From: Cypionkella sp.
GTDB lineage: Bacteria; Pseudomonadota; Alphaproteobacteria; Rhodobacterales; Rhodobacteraceae
NCBI RefSeq assembly: GCF_030652235.1
Contig: NZ_JAUSBA010000045.1
Coordinates: 62,001 to 126,000 of the forward strand
Length of the DNA: 64,000 nt
Direction: 5' to 3'
This document shows positions 47,152 to 56,151 of the stretch, piece by piece. How positions within the stretch are numbered: position 1 is the first letter of the stretch; each line of letters starts with the position of its first letter. Position numbers and translations under genes: made by a program. Under the pieces are notes generated by a model. The model searched no databases. It had not been told where the DNA came from and saw nothing but the letters and a program-made list of their open reading frames with translations.

Positions 47152-49077
47152 ATGAACAAGACCCCTGAAAACCTGCACAGCCGCGCCACCAACAAACCGA
47201 TGCGCGATATCATTGCCGACCGCTCGCGGCGCAGCTTTCTGAAAAGTGCCGGGGCCACGCTTGGGGCCGTCGCCGCGCAAGGCTTTGTCGGCTCATTATT
47301 TTCCACCCAAGCCTATGCAAAATCCGCACAATCCAGCCTGCAATTCACCGAACTGACCCGCATCTATGACAAGATGCACCATGTCGCCGACGGCTATAAA
47401 GCCGATGTCGTGGTCGCTTGGGGCGATGCGATGAAGGCCGGGCAAGAGGCTTTTGACCCCGCCAAGATAGACGCCGCAGCGCAGGCTGACCGATTCGGCT
47501 ATAACTGCGATTTCATCGCCTTCATGCCGCTGCCGCGCGGCTCGCAAACCTCGGATCATGGCTTGCTCTGTGTGAACAACGAATATGTCTCGCCGAACGT
47601 GATGTTCGCGGACATGATCGAAGATGACGCCGGGGCGAAGATGACCGAAGCGCAGGTTGCGCTGTGCAATATGGCGATTGGCCATTCCATCGTGGAAATC
47701 ATCCGCAAAGACGGCGTGTGGTCGGTTGTGCAAGACAGCCCGCTGAACCGCCGCATCACGCTGGACACCCCGATGACGATTTCCGGCCCTGCGGCTGGCA
47801 ACGCGCATCTGAAAACCTCTTATGATCCAACCGGCACGATGGCCAAAGGCACGACCTACAACTGTTCTGGCGGCGTGACGCCGTGGGGCACCGTGCTGAC
47901 CTGTGAGGAAGGCGCGTCGGATACATTTGGCGGTTCGACCGAGGGCAACCCAGAGGCGGCGGCGCTGGAACGTTATGGCTATGACGGGTCGGATTATTAT
48001 GGCCGCGCCCGCTTCGACGCCCGCTTTGATATGGGCCAGGAACCCAACGAGCCGAACCGGTTTGACTGGGTGGTTGAAATCGACCCCTATGACCCCACAT
48101 CTACCCCCGTCAAGCGCACCGCTTTGGGCCGGATGTCGCATGAAGCCTCGACCGTCGTGCTGAACAAGGACGGTCGCGTTGTGGTCTACATGGGCGATGA
48201 CGATTACTTTGAATACGTCTTCCGCTTTGTCACCGAAGCGAAATATGATCCGGCCAATCCGGCCTCGGGCAAAGATGTGCTGGATGCGGGCACGCTTTCG
48301 GTCGCGCGCTATGATGCCGATGGCAGCATGACATGGCTGCCACTAACCCACGGCACCGCAGGGTTGACCGCCGAGGCTGGCTTTGCCGATCAGGCGGATG
48401 TGGTGCGCAAGGCACGGCTGGCGGCTGATCTGCTGGGGGCCACACCGATGGACCGCCCGGAAGATATCGAGACCAACCCGATGACGGGCCGGGTCTATGC
48501 CGTGATGACCAAAAACAAAAAGATCACCCAAGACAAGCTGAACCCCGCCAACACCCGCCCGGAAAACCTCTGGGGCCATATTGTCGAGATGATCCCACCG
48601 GGCGGCGCTGGCATTGATGCCGACCATACCGCCGAAAAATACGGCTGGGATCTGTTCGTTCTGGCGGGCAACCCGAAAGACCCTGCGACCGGGTCCACCT
48701 TTAGCCCGGATACCTCTGAGAACGGCTGGTTCGTCAACCCCGACAACCTGACCTTCGACCCCAAAGGCCGGATGTTCGTGTCCACCGATGGCGCCAATGA
48801 TTTCGATATCGCTGATGGCGTGTACGGGGTCGATACCGAAGGCCCGGCACGCGGCCTGCCGAAACTGCTGTTCGCCTGCCCGATTGGGGCCGAAGCCTCT
48901 GGCCCCTGCTTCACCCCGGATGGCACCACCTTGTTCATCTCGGTGCAGCACCCCGCCGAGAACGCCGAAACGCTGGACAAGGCCGAAACGCTTTGGCCCG
49001 ATTTTAAGGAAGGTGGCTTGCCGCGTCCGGCAGTTGTGGCGATCCAGCGCAACGACGGTGCCGAAGTCGCAAGCTAA
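47152..49077 (+). CDS. phoX: PhoX-type alkaline phosphatase, Tat-exported
   Basis: 641 aa, DUF839/PhoX family. The N-terminus holds a Tat signal SRRSFLKSAGATLG with the twin arginines at 26-27, as expected for an enzyme that folds with Fe and Ca cofactors before export. Conserved parts include NNEYVSPNVMF, NCSGGVTPWGTVLTCEE, RMSHEASTVVL and FVNPDNLTFDPKGRMFV. PhoX releases phosphate from organic phosphates in the periplasm. GAGGAG lies before ATG 47152. I found no clear Pho box in the 90-base gap upstream. Confidence 0.92.
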   Translation: MNKTPENLHSRATNKPMRDIIADRSRRSFLKSAGATLGAVAAQGFVGSLFSTQAYAKSAQSSLQFTELTRIYDKMHHVADGYKADVVVAWGDAMKAGQEAFDPAKIDAAAQADRFGYNCDFIAFMPLPRGSQTSDHGLLCVNNEYVSPNVMFADMIEDDAGAKMTEAQVALCNMAIGHSIVEIIRKDGVWSVVQDSPLNRRITLDTPMTISGPAAGNAHLKTSYDPTGTMAKGTTYNCSGGVTPWGTVLTCEEGASDTFGGSTEGNPEAAALERYGYDGSDYYGRARFDARFDMGQEPNEPNRFDWVVEIDPYDPTSTPVKRTALGRMSHEASTVVLNKDGRVVVYMGDDDYFEYVFRFVTEAKYDPANPASGKDVLDAGTLSVARYDADGSMTWLPLTHGTAGLTAEAGFADQADVVRKARLAADLLGATPMDRPEDIETNPMTGRVYAVMTKNKKITQDKLNPANTRPENLWGHIVEMIPPGGAGIDADHTAEKYGWDLFVLAGNPKDPATGSTFSPDTSENGWFVNPDNLTFDPKGRMFVSTDGANDFDIADGVYGVDTEGPARGLPKLLFACPIGAEASGPCFTPDGTTLFISVQHPAENAETLDKAETLWPDFKEGGLPRPAVVAIQRNDGAEVAS

Positions 49078-49083
49078 ACCAAG

Positions 49084-49118
49084 CCGCCCACCTGCAGTGC
49101 GGGTGGGCGGTTCTCTTT
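49084..49118 (+). terminator. Intrinsic terminator of phoX
   Basis: CCGCCCACC (49084-49092) pairs with GGTGGGCGG (49102-49110) around a 9-base loop, followed by TTCTCTTT. It begins 6 bases after the phoX stop. Confidence 0.8.
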
Positions 49119-49123
49119 CAGCC

Positions 49124-49930
49124 CTAAGCCGTTGCCTCTTCCGCCCAAACCGTAAACTTCTGCAATACATGTGGCCCAAACGAGTGGATCAGCGGCACAT
49201 CCGCCGCATCGCGGCCATAAGCCACCTCCACCCGGCCAATCCGCGGCACGTTGTTGCGCGGATCAAACGTATGCCAGCCGCCATCCAGATAAACCTGCAG
49301 CCACGCCGCGAAATCCATCGGCCCGGTCACCGGCACGCCGATATCCGGGATAAAGCCGTTCACATAGCGCGTCGGGATGTTCATGCAGCGGCAGAGCGTA
49401 ATCGCCAGATGCGCGAAATCACGGCACACCCCGGTGCCCTCTTGCCAGCCCTCATAGGCCGTCCGCGTCACCCGCGCGTTCATGTAATCAAACCGAATAT
49501 GGCGATGCACATAATCACAAATCGCCTGCACCTGCGCATAACCGGGCGCGATATGACCAAACATGTCCCACGCGATCTGGCTCAGCTTATCCGTCTCGCA
49601 ATAGCGGCTACCGACCAGATAGATCAAAACCTCATCCGGCAATTCCGCAAGGGGAGTCGCCCGCAACCACGGCATCACCGGATCGGGCAACCCGCCAAGC
49701 TCAATCGTGCAATCGCTGCGCAAGCTGAACAGCCCAGGCTGCGCCACCATCCGCCGACAGGTGTTGCCAAACAAATCGCGATAGACCGAGGTCGGCACCG
49801 CAGGCGTCGTCACCATCGCCGATTGTACGCGCAAAGCTTCGCGCAACTCATCGCGCACCGACATCATACAGATCATCGGCGTTTCGTGGGCACAGGACAC
49901 AGAGATGTCGTAGCCAAACTTCACAAGCAT
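49124..49930 (-). CDS. Transglutaminase-like cysteine protease-fold protein
   Basis: 268 aa. The N-terminal bacterial-transglutaminase-associated half precedes the core: catalytic Cys169 in EGTGVCRDFAHLAITLCR, then DFAAWLQVYLDGGWHTFDPRNN. Where many family members have HAW, this protein has AAW (Ala208), with His220 and Asp223 nearby, a pattern I recall from this subfamily. The enzyme probably cleaves or cross-links peptides in the cytoplasm, but this is unproven. The start at 49930 has no strong ribosome-binding site. It is convergent with phoX. Confidence 0.85.
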   Translation of the reverse strand: MLVKFGYDISVSCAHETPMICMMSVRDELREALRVQSAMVTTPAVPTSVYRDLFGNTCRRMVAQPGLFSLRSDCTIELGGLPDPVMPWLRATPLAELPDEVLIYLVGSRYCETDKLSQIAWDMFGHIAPGYAQVQAICDYVHRHIRFDYMNARVTRTAYEGWQEGTGVCRDFAHLAITLCRCMNIPTRYVNGFIPDIGVPVTGPMDFAAWLQVYLDGGWHTFDPRNNVPRIGRVEVAYGRDAADVPLIHSFGPHVLQKFTVWAEEATA

Positions 49931-50075
49931 AGACAGCCCTTTCGCTGTGATCGTTTCCAGCTAAACGCCACTGCCCGCTTTCGGTTGCCACATTGTTGCG
50001 AATAGACGGGCTTCTGGGTGAATAGGTCGAAGATGCACGCAAAACGGGCGATATGCTTTAAATATAATCGTAATG

Positions 50076-50105
50076 AAAAACCCCCGACCTGTGAAGGGCG
50101 GGGGT
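50076..50105 (-). terminator. Intrinsic terminator downstream of rpsU
   Basis: On the minus strand ACCCCCG (50105-50099) pairs with CGGGGGT (50086-50080) and is followed by TTTTT (50080-50076). It lies 65 bases after the rpsU stop. Confidence 0.75.
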
Positions 50106-50169
50106 CAATCGGGGTGAGGATCGCTCCTCCAGTGTCGCTAACGTTTGGCAATCTTCGGAAACCCGAAAA

Positions 50170-50376
50170 TTACATCCCGCCTTCGCGCTGAAGCTTCTTC
50201 CGCGCGAGCTTGCGCGCACGGCGCACGGCTTCGGCGGATTCGCGAGCTTTCTTGACGGAGGGTTTCTCGAAATGTTGCTTAAGCTTCATTTCGCGGAACA
50301 CGCCTTCGCGCTGGAGCTTTTTCTTGAGGGCCCGAAGGGCTTGCTCAACGTTATTGTCGCGGACGCTGACCTGCAT
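50170..50376 (-). CDS. rpsU: 30S ribosomal protein S21
   Basis: 68 aa, strongly basic: [21 protein letters not shown], the hallmark N-terminus, then [25 protein letters not shown]21 helps start-site recognition on the small subunit. AGGAAGG lies upstream, spaced about 11 bases from the ATG. It is the only gene in its transcript; a terminator follows at 50076. Confidence 0.97.
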   Translation of the reverse strand: MQVSVRDNNVEQALRALKKKLQREGVFREMKLKQHFEKPSVKKARESAEAVRRARKLARKKLQREGGM

Positions 50377-50483
50377 GTGGTTGTCACCACCTTCCTAAGT
50401 TAGAGTTGCACTGAATGTGCAGGCTTGGCGCGCATAGCAAAGTGCGCTGGCTTTGTCTACCGTGTGCAGGGAAGGGGACCAAA

Positions 50484-51179
50484 ATGGACGATAAAAACAC
50501 CGCGGAACACAGCATGGAGGCCGCCAAAAGCCTTATTCTGCAAGCCGCCCTGCCGCATGCCGCCTTTGATGGCTGGTCAGAAACCACGCTGCAAGCGGCC
50601 TTGACCGATTCGGGTGTGGCCCCCGGCTTGGCCCGCGCCTTGTTCCCGCGCGGCGGTATCGACCTGGCGGTCGCCTATCATCAACTGGGCGACCGCGCGA
50701 TGACCGAAACCCTTGCCGCCTCTGATCTGACCGCTTTGCGCTACACGGGCCGCGTGGCTCTGGCGATCAAACTGCGCTTGTCGGGGGCCGACAAAGAACT
50801 CGTCCGCCGCGGCACCACTTTGTTCAGCCTGCCACACCACGCCCCCGAAGCTGCCAAGCTGATCTGGGGCACCGCCGACGCGGTCTGGCGCGCGCTTGGC
50901 GACACTTCGAACGATCTGAACTGGTATTCTAAACGCGCCACACTCTCAGCCGTCTATTCCGCCACGGTGCTGTTCTGGCTGGGCGATCAATCGGATGACA
51001 ATGCCGACACTTGGGCGTTCTTGGACCGCCGCCTTGCCAATGTCACCGCGTTTGAGAAAACCAAGACCGCGATCGGCAATAACCCCGTCGCCAAAGCCCT
51101 GCTGGCGGGCCCACTGAAACTGCTGGAAAAAATCCGCGCCCCGCAACCGCATGACTTGCCCGGCCATCACAATCCATAA
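50484..51179 (+). CDS. COQ9-family ubiquinone biosynthesis protein
   Basis: 231 aa. The TetR-like fold of COQ9 is visible: AAKSLILQAALPHAAFDGWSETTLQAALTDSG at the start, then the lipid-binding COQ9 domain with the family stretch WYSKRATLSAVYSATVLFWLGDQS. COQ9 binds ubiquinone intermediates and presents them to hydroxylases. ATG 50484 has GAAGGGGA upstream; codons from 50415 are not conserved. The quinone oxidoreductase gene starts 12 bases later, so the pair is probably cotranscribed. Confidence 0.9.
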   Translation: MDDKNTAEHSMEAAKSLILQAALPHAAFDGWSETTLQAALTDSGVAPGLARALFPRGGIDLAVAYHQLGDRAMTETLAASDLTALRYTGRVALAIKLRLSGADKELVRRGTTLFSLPHHAPEAAKLIWGTADAVWRALGDTSNDLNWYSKRATLSAVYSATVLFWLGDQSDDNADTWAFLDRRLANVTAFEKTKTAIGNNPVAKALLAGPLKLLEKIRAPQPHDLPGHHNP

Positions 51180-51191
51180 GAGGCTCTCTGA

Positions 51192-52196
51192 ATGACGCTC
51201 CCCTCAAGTTTGGCCTCCTCGATGCTGGCCATGGAAATCTCGGCCCCCGGCGGCCCGGATGTGCTGACCCCGGCATCTGTCCCGGTTCCAGTCCCCGGTC
51301 ACGGCCAGATCATTATCCACCTCGCCTATGCCGGGGTGAATCGCCCCGACGCGCTGCAACGCGCCGGTTCCTATGCGCCACCCGCCTCTGCCTCGGCGCT
51401 GCCGGGGTTGGAGGGGGCCGGCACCGTCGTCGCCATGGGCCCCGGCGTCACCCGCTGGCAGATCGGTGACAAGGTTTGCGCGCTGCTGCCCGGCGGCGGT
51501 TACGCAGAATACGCCGCCTGCAACGAATCGCACGCCCTACCGATCCCCGAGGGCCTGTCCTTACGCGAAGCCGCCTGCCTTCCCGAAACCTGTTTTACCG
51601 TCTGGTCGAACATGGTGATGCGCGGCAGGCTGAAAGCAGGCGAGCGTTTCCTTGTCCACGGCGGCTCGTCCGGCATCGGCACCACGGCGGTGCAGATCGC
51701 AAGCGCCTTGGGCGCGCGGGTGTTTGCCACCGCAGGCAGTGATGACAAATGCCGCGCGGTCGAGGCTTTGGGCGCAGAGACCTGTTTTAACTACAAAACC
51801 GCCGATTTTTCCGAAGAAGCCAAGCAACTCGGCGGCTTCGATCTGATCCTTGATATGGTCGGCGGCCCTTATTTGCCGCGCAACGTCCGCGCGCTGTGCG
51901 ATGACGGCCGCCTTGTGCAAATCGCCTTCCTGCAAGGCCCCAAGGTAGAGTTGAACTTTGCCGAAATGATGATGCGCCGCCTGACCCTGACCGGCTCCAC
52001 CCTGCGCCCACAATCGGATGCCGCCAAAGCCGCCATCGCGCATCAGGTCGAAACCAACATCTGGCCGCTGATCGCGCAAGGTAAATTCCGCGTGGTGATC
52101 GACAGTGAATACGCCCTGACAGACGCGCCCGCCGCACATTGGCGGCTGGAAAGCTCGGGTCATATCGGCAAGATCGTGATGAAGATACCGGATTAA
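51192..52196 (+). CDS. NAD(P)H:quinone oxidoreductase, zeta-crystallin-like MDR
   Basis: 334 aa. Medium-chain reductase without structural zinc: N-terminal GroES-like part (YAGVNRPDALQRAG, the quinone-reductase signature) and a nucleotide-binding part with HGGSSGIGTTAVQIA. It reduces quinones or enones with NAD(P)H. A start at 51231 (MEISAPGGP) is the usual family N-terminus; the annotated ATG 51192 adds 13 residues and follows AGAGG. It pairs with the COQ9 gene. Confidence 0.9.
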   Translation: MTLPSSLASSMLAMEISAPGGPDVLTPASVPVPVPGHGQIIIHLAYAGVNRPDALQRAGSYAPPASASALPGLEGAGTVVAMGPGVTRWQIGDKVCALLPGGGYAEYAACNESHALPIPEGLSLREAACLPETCFTVWSNMVMRGRLKAGERFLVHGGSSGIGTTAVQIASALGARVFATAGSDDKCRAVEALGAETCFNYKTADFSEEAKQLGGFDLILDMVGGPYLPRNVRALCDDGRLVQIAFLQGPKVELNFAEMMMRRLTLTGSTLRPQSDAAKAAIAHQVETNIWPLIAQGKFRVVIDSEYALTDAPAAHWRLESSGHIGKIVMKIPD

Positions 52197-52230
52197 ACCG
52201 CAGACAATCCAAACAATTTATCTAAAATTG

Positions 52231-52253
52231 TCATCCTCTGTGCTCAAATATCC
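52231..52253 (-). repeat. Dispersed intergenic motif, copy 7
   Basis: Minus-strand GATATTTGAGCACAGAGG with flanking G and ATGA; identical over 23 bases to the copy at 56505-56527. A C-rich run (minus-strand CCCCCAGACCCCC) adjoins it. It lies between the convergent ends of the oxidoreductase and the sulfotransferase. Confidence 0.8.
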
Positions 52254-52297
52254 CACGGGGGTCTGGGGGTGTGAAACCACCAGCGCCAACGCCAAAC

Positions 52298-53116
52298 TCA
52301 GTCGCCCAGCTTGGCATGCACCTCGTCCAGATCCACCTCGGCCAATGGCATCTTGTTGCCCGGATTGTCGAAGTCGTACTTAAACAGTTGGAAATCGCGC
52401 TTGTAGATCTCCCAAATCAGATGCCGCGACAGGTCGTCAAAGTAATCTTCAACCGGGTGCAAGCGCTTCGGCCCGTGGCCTTCGCTTTCGTTGAACTTCG
52501 GGATCTTGGTCAGATCAACCTTATGCTTTACCTTGATTTTCTTTAGAACCGCGCCCATGCCCTCATCGAATTTCTCGGTGAAGAAAATCTGGTCATAGCG
52601 CCCGCCATTGACGATATAGGTCGAGACATGCCCCGCCATCGCCGACCAGTGAATATCTGGCTCCATCGGCTTTTTGAACCGGATGGTGTCGCGGGCAAAC
52701 AGCAGAAACCGCCGGAAGCTTTCGATCTGATCGAACTCGCCCTGCCCGTCATCACCGCCCACCTGCACGCCGTATTTCTGCACCAGAAGCGGCACCAGAT
52801 TGCCGCGATAGCGCTTGCCGTTGCGCTGAATGCCGCAAATCTTATCGAAAAATGACGATAGAATGCGCGTGTAGGGGTTACGCACGCAGGTAAACGCGTA
52901 AGACTTATGCGTCTTGACGTTGCGCTCAATCAGCGGCTGGCTCGCCTCAATCGCCCATTTGTGCATCCCGCCCGTGGCATCATGGATATCGCCATCGAAA
53001 AACGTGCCATGATCGGAATAAAACATGATCTGCCCGATCGTCGAGCAAGCGCATTTCGGCACCACCCGGTAGACCACCGATTCCGACTCTGTCATCCAAG
53101 TTCCGGGGAAACCCAT
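52298..53116 (-). CDS. Sulfotransferase-family protein
   Basis: 272 aa with start ATG 53116, which has GGGAG 7 bases upstream; the frame continues to a TTG at 53197 without a good ribosome site. The 5'-phosphosulfate loop is VVPKCACSTIGQIM (residues 18-31) and the 3'-phosphate site is CVRNPYTRILSSFFDK (77-92), both PAPS-binding motifs of carbohydrate sulfotransferases. The rest is basic and soluble. It is divergent from a glycosyltransferase with 139 bases between, suggesting sulfation of a surface sugar. Confidence 0.85.
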   Translation of the reverse strand: MGFPGTWMTESESVVYRVVPKCACSTIGQIMFYSDHGTFFDGDIHDATGGMHKWAIEASQPLIERNVKTHKSYAFTCVRNPYTRILSSFFDKICGIQRNGKRYRGNLVPLLVQKYGVQVGGDDGQGEFDQIESFRRFLLFARDTIRFKKPMEPDIHWSAMAGHVSTYIVNGGRYDQIFFTEKFDEGMGAVLKKIKVKHKVDLTKIPKFNESEGHGPKRLHPVEDYFDDLSRHLIWEIYKRDFQLFKYDFDNPGNKMPLAEVDLDEVHAKLGD

Positions 53117-53255
53117 CCGCACACTCCCAAACGCTCGCGCCTTATCCGGCACAAACTCAATCCAGCACAAAAAAGCAAACAAACTCTGTCTTTTCAATGT
53201 GTCTTCAAGGTATTCAGGGAAACAATGTCGCGTTCAAGGGTTTAATGTTCATCAA

Positions 53256-54833
53256 ATGGCCAGAATCGCCTACATCCTGCTTTGCCACAAAGATCCCGAG
53301 GGGATCATCGCTCAGGCCCAGCGCCTGACAGCGGTGGGGGATTATGTCGCCATCCACTTCGATGGCCGCGCCAAGCCATCCGATTTCGACAAAATCCGCG
53401 CGGTGCTGGCCGCAAACCCCAATGTCACCTTCACCAAGCGCCGCGCCAAATGCGGCTGGGGCGAATGGTCGCTGGTCGAGGCCACGCTGATGGCGGTTGA
53501 GGCTGCGGTCGAGACCTTCCCGCGCGCTACCCATTTTTACATGCTGTCCGGCGACTGCATGCCGATCAAATCCGCCGAATTCGCCCATAAATTTCTCGAC
53601 CGCGAGGAAGTCGATTACATCGAAAGCGTCGATTTCTTCAGCTCTGACTGGATCAAGACCGGCATCAAGGAAGAACGCCTGATCTACCGCCACTATTTCA
53701 ACGAGCGCACCCACAAGGCGCTGTTTTACGCCTCGATGAGATGGCAAGACAAACTCGGCCTGACCCGCCACGTCCCCGCCGACATCGCCATGCAGATCGG
53801 CAGCCAATGGTGGTGCTTGCGGCGCCGCACCGTGGAATCCGTGCTGGAATTCACCAAGAAACGCCGCGACGTGATGCGGTTCTTCCGCACCACCTGGATC
53901 CCCGATGAGACGTTCTTCCAAACCATCGTCCGCCACCTGATCCCCGAACACGAACTGCGCACCCGCACGCTGACCTTCCTGATGTTCACCGATTACGGCA
54001 TGCCGGTGTCGTTTTATAACGATAATTACGACCTGCTGATCAGCCAAGACTATCTGTTCGCCCGCAAAATCAGCCCAGACGCCACCGATCTGAAAGACCG
54101 CCTCGGCAAGCTTTACGCCGCCAAAGGCGTGCGTTTTGCGATCTCGAACGAAGGCCGCAGCCTGTTCAAATTCATCTCCGGCAGGGGCCGGGTTGGCCGC
54201 CGTTTTGCGCCGCGGTTCTGGGAGACCGAAAGCTCGCTCGGCCGCCACCGCACGCTGATGATGGTCACCTGCAAGAAATGGCATGTCGCGAAACGCTTGG
54301 TCGAACGCGTGCGCCAAGTCACCAACCTGCCCGCGCTGGACTATCTGTTCAATGAGGCCGCCACCCCGCTGCCTGACTTGGGCGGCATCCAATCCACGCT
54401 GGAAAAACGCACCCGCCACCGCCGCGCGCTGATGCGGGTGTTGTTCGATTACTGGAAAACCGATCAACTGGTGATCTGCATCGACCCAGCCAATGTCGAT
54501 CTGATGCAGGATTTCTACAACGACAAGGCCAAGGTGCGGCTGCTGGAAATCGAGTGCGACTTCACCGATGAATACTTGATCGGCCATGCCATCCGCGTCG
54601 GTCTGGCTGCAGAGTCGACCCCCAAAGCCACGATTGAGCGGTTGCTGCCTACCATCCGCTATGACGTGAAATTTGAGGGCGACCGCATCCGCGACGCGGG
54701 TTTTCCCAATCTGCTGCGTGTCCGTCAAAGTGCGAGCATTGATGAAAACACCGTGCCTCTGGCCGAGTTCCTTGATATCTCGCCCGAGAAGGCCCGCGAA
54801 ATCGCCGCCACCGCTTATCTGTTTGTGGATTGA
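53256..54833 (+). CDS. Beta-1,6-N-acetylglucosaminyltransferase-like enzyme with DUF5928-like C-terminus
   Basis: 525 aa. The N-terminal half is a Core-2/I-branching (GT14-like) domain: IAYILLCHKDPEGIIAQ, VAIHFDGRAKPSDF, YMLSGDCMPIKSAEF, GSQWWCLRRRTVE and IPDETFFQTIVRH. The C-terminal ~200 residues (from about RHRTLMMVTCKKWHVAKRL) form a separate domain with a nucleotidyl- or kinase-like look, which I recall as DUF5928. ATG 53256 is preferred over GTG-like codons at 53199. The HIT gene starts 2 bases after its stop. It probably builds a surface glycan with the divergent sulfotransferase. Confidence 0.85.
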   Translation: MARIAYILLCHKDPEGIIAQAQRLTAVGDYVAIHFDGRAKPSDFDKIRAVLAANPNVTFTKRRAKCGWGEWSLVEATLMAVEAAVETFPRATHFYMLSGDCMPIKSAEFAHKFLDREEVDYIESVDFFSSDWIKTGIKEERLIYRHYFNERTHKALFYASMRWQDKLGLTRHVPADIAMQIGSQWWCLRRRTVESVLEFTKKRRDVMRFFRTTWIPDETFFQTIVRHLIPEHELRTRTLTFLMFTDYGMPVSFYNDNYDLLISQDYLFARKISPDATDLKDRLGKLYAAKGVRFAISNEGRSLFKFISGRGRVGRRFAPRFWETESSLGRHRTLMMVTCKKWHVAKRLVERVRQVTNLPALDYLFNEAATPLPDLGGIQSTLEKRTRHRRALMRVLFDYWKTDQLVICIDPANVDLMQDFYNDKAKVRLLEIECDFTDEYLIGHAIRVGLAAESTPKATIERLLPTIRYDVKFEGDRIRDAGFPNLLRVRQSASIDENTVPLAEFLDISPEKAREIAATAYLFVD

Positions 54834-54835
54834 AC

Positions 54836-55204
54836 ATGCCCTACACCTATGACCCGCAAAACATCTTCGCCCGCATTCTGCGCGGCGAAATTCCCAACAA
54901 AACCGTACTGGAAACCGAGCATAGCTTGGCCTTCCACGACATCGCCCCACATGCCCCGGTGCATGTGCTGGTGATCCCGAAAGGCCCCTACGCCACTTTC
55001 GATCACTTTGCGGCCAAAGCCTCCGCCGAGGAAATCCTCGACTTCCACCGCACCTGCGCGAAAGTCTGCGAAATCGTCGGCGTCGCCCCCGGTCAAGGCT
55101 ACCGCGCCATTACCAACGCAGGCCCGCATGGCATGCAAGAGGTGCCGCATTACCACCTGCACATCTTGGGCGGCAAAGTGATGGGGCCGCTGATCCAGCG
55201 TTAA
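54836..55204 (+). CDS. HIT-family nucleotide hydrolase (HinT-like)
   Basis: 122 aa. The histidine triad is HYHLHIL (H105, H107, H109), with VLVIPKGPYATFDHF and GYRAITNAGPHGMQEVPH. HinT proteins hydrolyse AMP-lysine and other purine phosphoramidates. ATG 54836 is two bases after the glycosyltransferase stop (TTG at 54830 is an alternative), so it is likely cotranscribed with it. Confidence 0.95.
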   Translation: MPYTYDPQNIFARILRGEIPNKTVLETEHSLAFHDIAPHAPVHVLVIPKGPYATFDHFAAKASAEEILDFHRTCAKVCEIVGVAPGQGYRAITNAGPHGMQEVPHYHLHILGGKVMGPLIQR

Positions 55205-55360
55205 GGTGGTTTGCGTTGCAGTCTCATCAAGATCATCAGACCCCGTTCGCTCTAAGGTGAACTCCGATCAAGCATAACGCCAAACCATTAACCGCAGGTT
55301 TCGGGTCGCCTGAACCCTGATCGCGGCGCTATTTGGGCCAACCCTAACCCGGAGGCTCAA

Positions 55361-55822
55361 ATGATCCGCTTCACCGCCATCGCCACCGAAATCGCCCGCG
55401 CCTATCAGGCCGGCGGCCCTGACGCCAACGGCCAAAAACCCGAGCACCACATCTCTGACGGCGCAGGTAACCCGTGCCGCCATTGTCTAGAAATGATCCC
55501 TAAGGGCGCGGGCATGCTGATTCTCGCCCATCGCCCCTTCCCCGCGCTGCAACCCTATGCCGAACTTGGCCCGATCTTCCTCTGCGCTGATGCTTGCGCA
55601 GCGGGCGGAGGCGCAAATATCCCTGAAATCCTCGCCTCCCCCGACTACATCATAAGGGGCTACTCCGCCGAAAACCGCATCGTCTACGGCACAGGCGCTG
55701 TCGTCCCCACCGCGACGATCCCAACCGAGGCCGAAGCCCGCCTGAACGACACGCGGGTGGCCTATGTGCACATCCGCTCTGCGCGCAACAACTGCTACCA
55801 ACTCCGGGTTGATCGCGCCTGA
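55361..55822 (+). CDS. DUF1203-family protein
   Basis: 153 aa with the family layout: a CRHCLEMIPKGAGMLILAHRPFP block with a Cys pair, PIFLCADAC and the ending VAYVHIRSARNNCYQLRVDRA. Function is unknown. CGGAGG precedes ATG 55361. It stands apart from its neighbours. Confidence 0.88.
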   Translation: MIRFTAIATEIARAYQAGGPDANGQKPEHHISDGAGNPCRHCLEMIPKGAGMLILAHRPFPALQPYAELGPIFLCADACAAGGGANIPEILASPDYIIRGYSAENRIVYGTGAVVPTATIPTEAEARLNDTRVAYVHIRSARNNCYQLRVDRA

Positions 55823-56151
55823 TCGCTTATCGGCCCTCTCGGACCTCTCGCTGCCATTAGCGTAAGGTGCCCGACAGAAAGCGATAAGCGGTCTGAGAAT
55901 AAATCATCCATTCTCAATGGTTTGAGATTGATCGCCCTCAAGTCGAAAAGATTCTCTCAGCGTCACGGCATAAAGCGCAAACGGTGCGAATTTCAAAAGT
56001 AAACGGCGCGTGAAACGCACGAAATGCGTTCGCAATTGCGAGGCAAACACTTGCTGCCAGAACAACGACGAAGGCGGTCGCGCGATAAGCCAATCCGGAT
56101 CTCATAGACGTCACCCCTTAACCTATGCCAAACCCGAAAAAGCCAGCGACG
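55823..56151. other. Intergenic region with a possible small gene
   Basis: 329 bases between DUF1203 and YjbR. AT-richer than the surroundings. It includes the repeated TCGCTTATCGG / AAGCGATAAGCGG pair near 55823-55892, which can fold as CGCTTATCG against CGATAAGCG, and the short minus-strand frame described separately. Confidence 0.4.
55938..56105 (-). CDS. Possible small exported or membrane protein, 55 aa
   Basis: From ATG 56105 (GGGGTGA 7 bases upstream) to TGA at 55938. The N-terminus has a hydrophobic stretch (TAFVVVLAASVCLAIANAF) after two basic residues, then a short soluble part with a Cys pair (TVCALCRDAE). No homology that I recognise. The length, ribosome site and signal-like start make it plausible, but it may be chance. 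Confidence 0.3.
   Translation of the reverse strand: MRSGLAYRATAFVVVLAASVCLAIANAFRAFHAPFTFEIRTVCALCRDAERIFST

Noticed and set aside
49124-49930. Loss of the catalytic histidine in the transglutaminase-like protein (Ala208 where many relatives have His)
   Set aside because: I recall Ala or Ser at this place in this subfamily, with other histidines nearby, so I do not claim an inactive enzyme.
53214-54950. 578-codon frame antisense to the glycosyltransferase
   Set aside because: No domain recognisable and the plus-strand gene has clear catalytic-type motifs.
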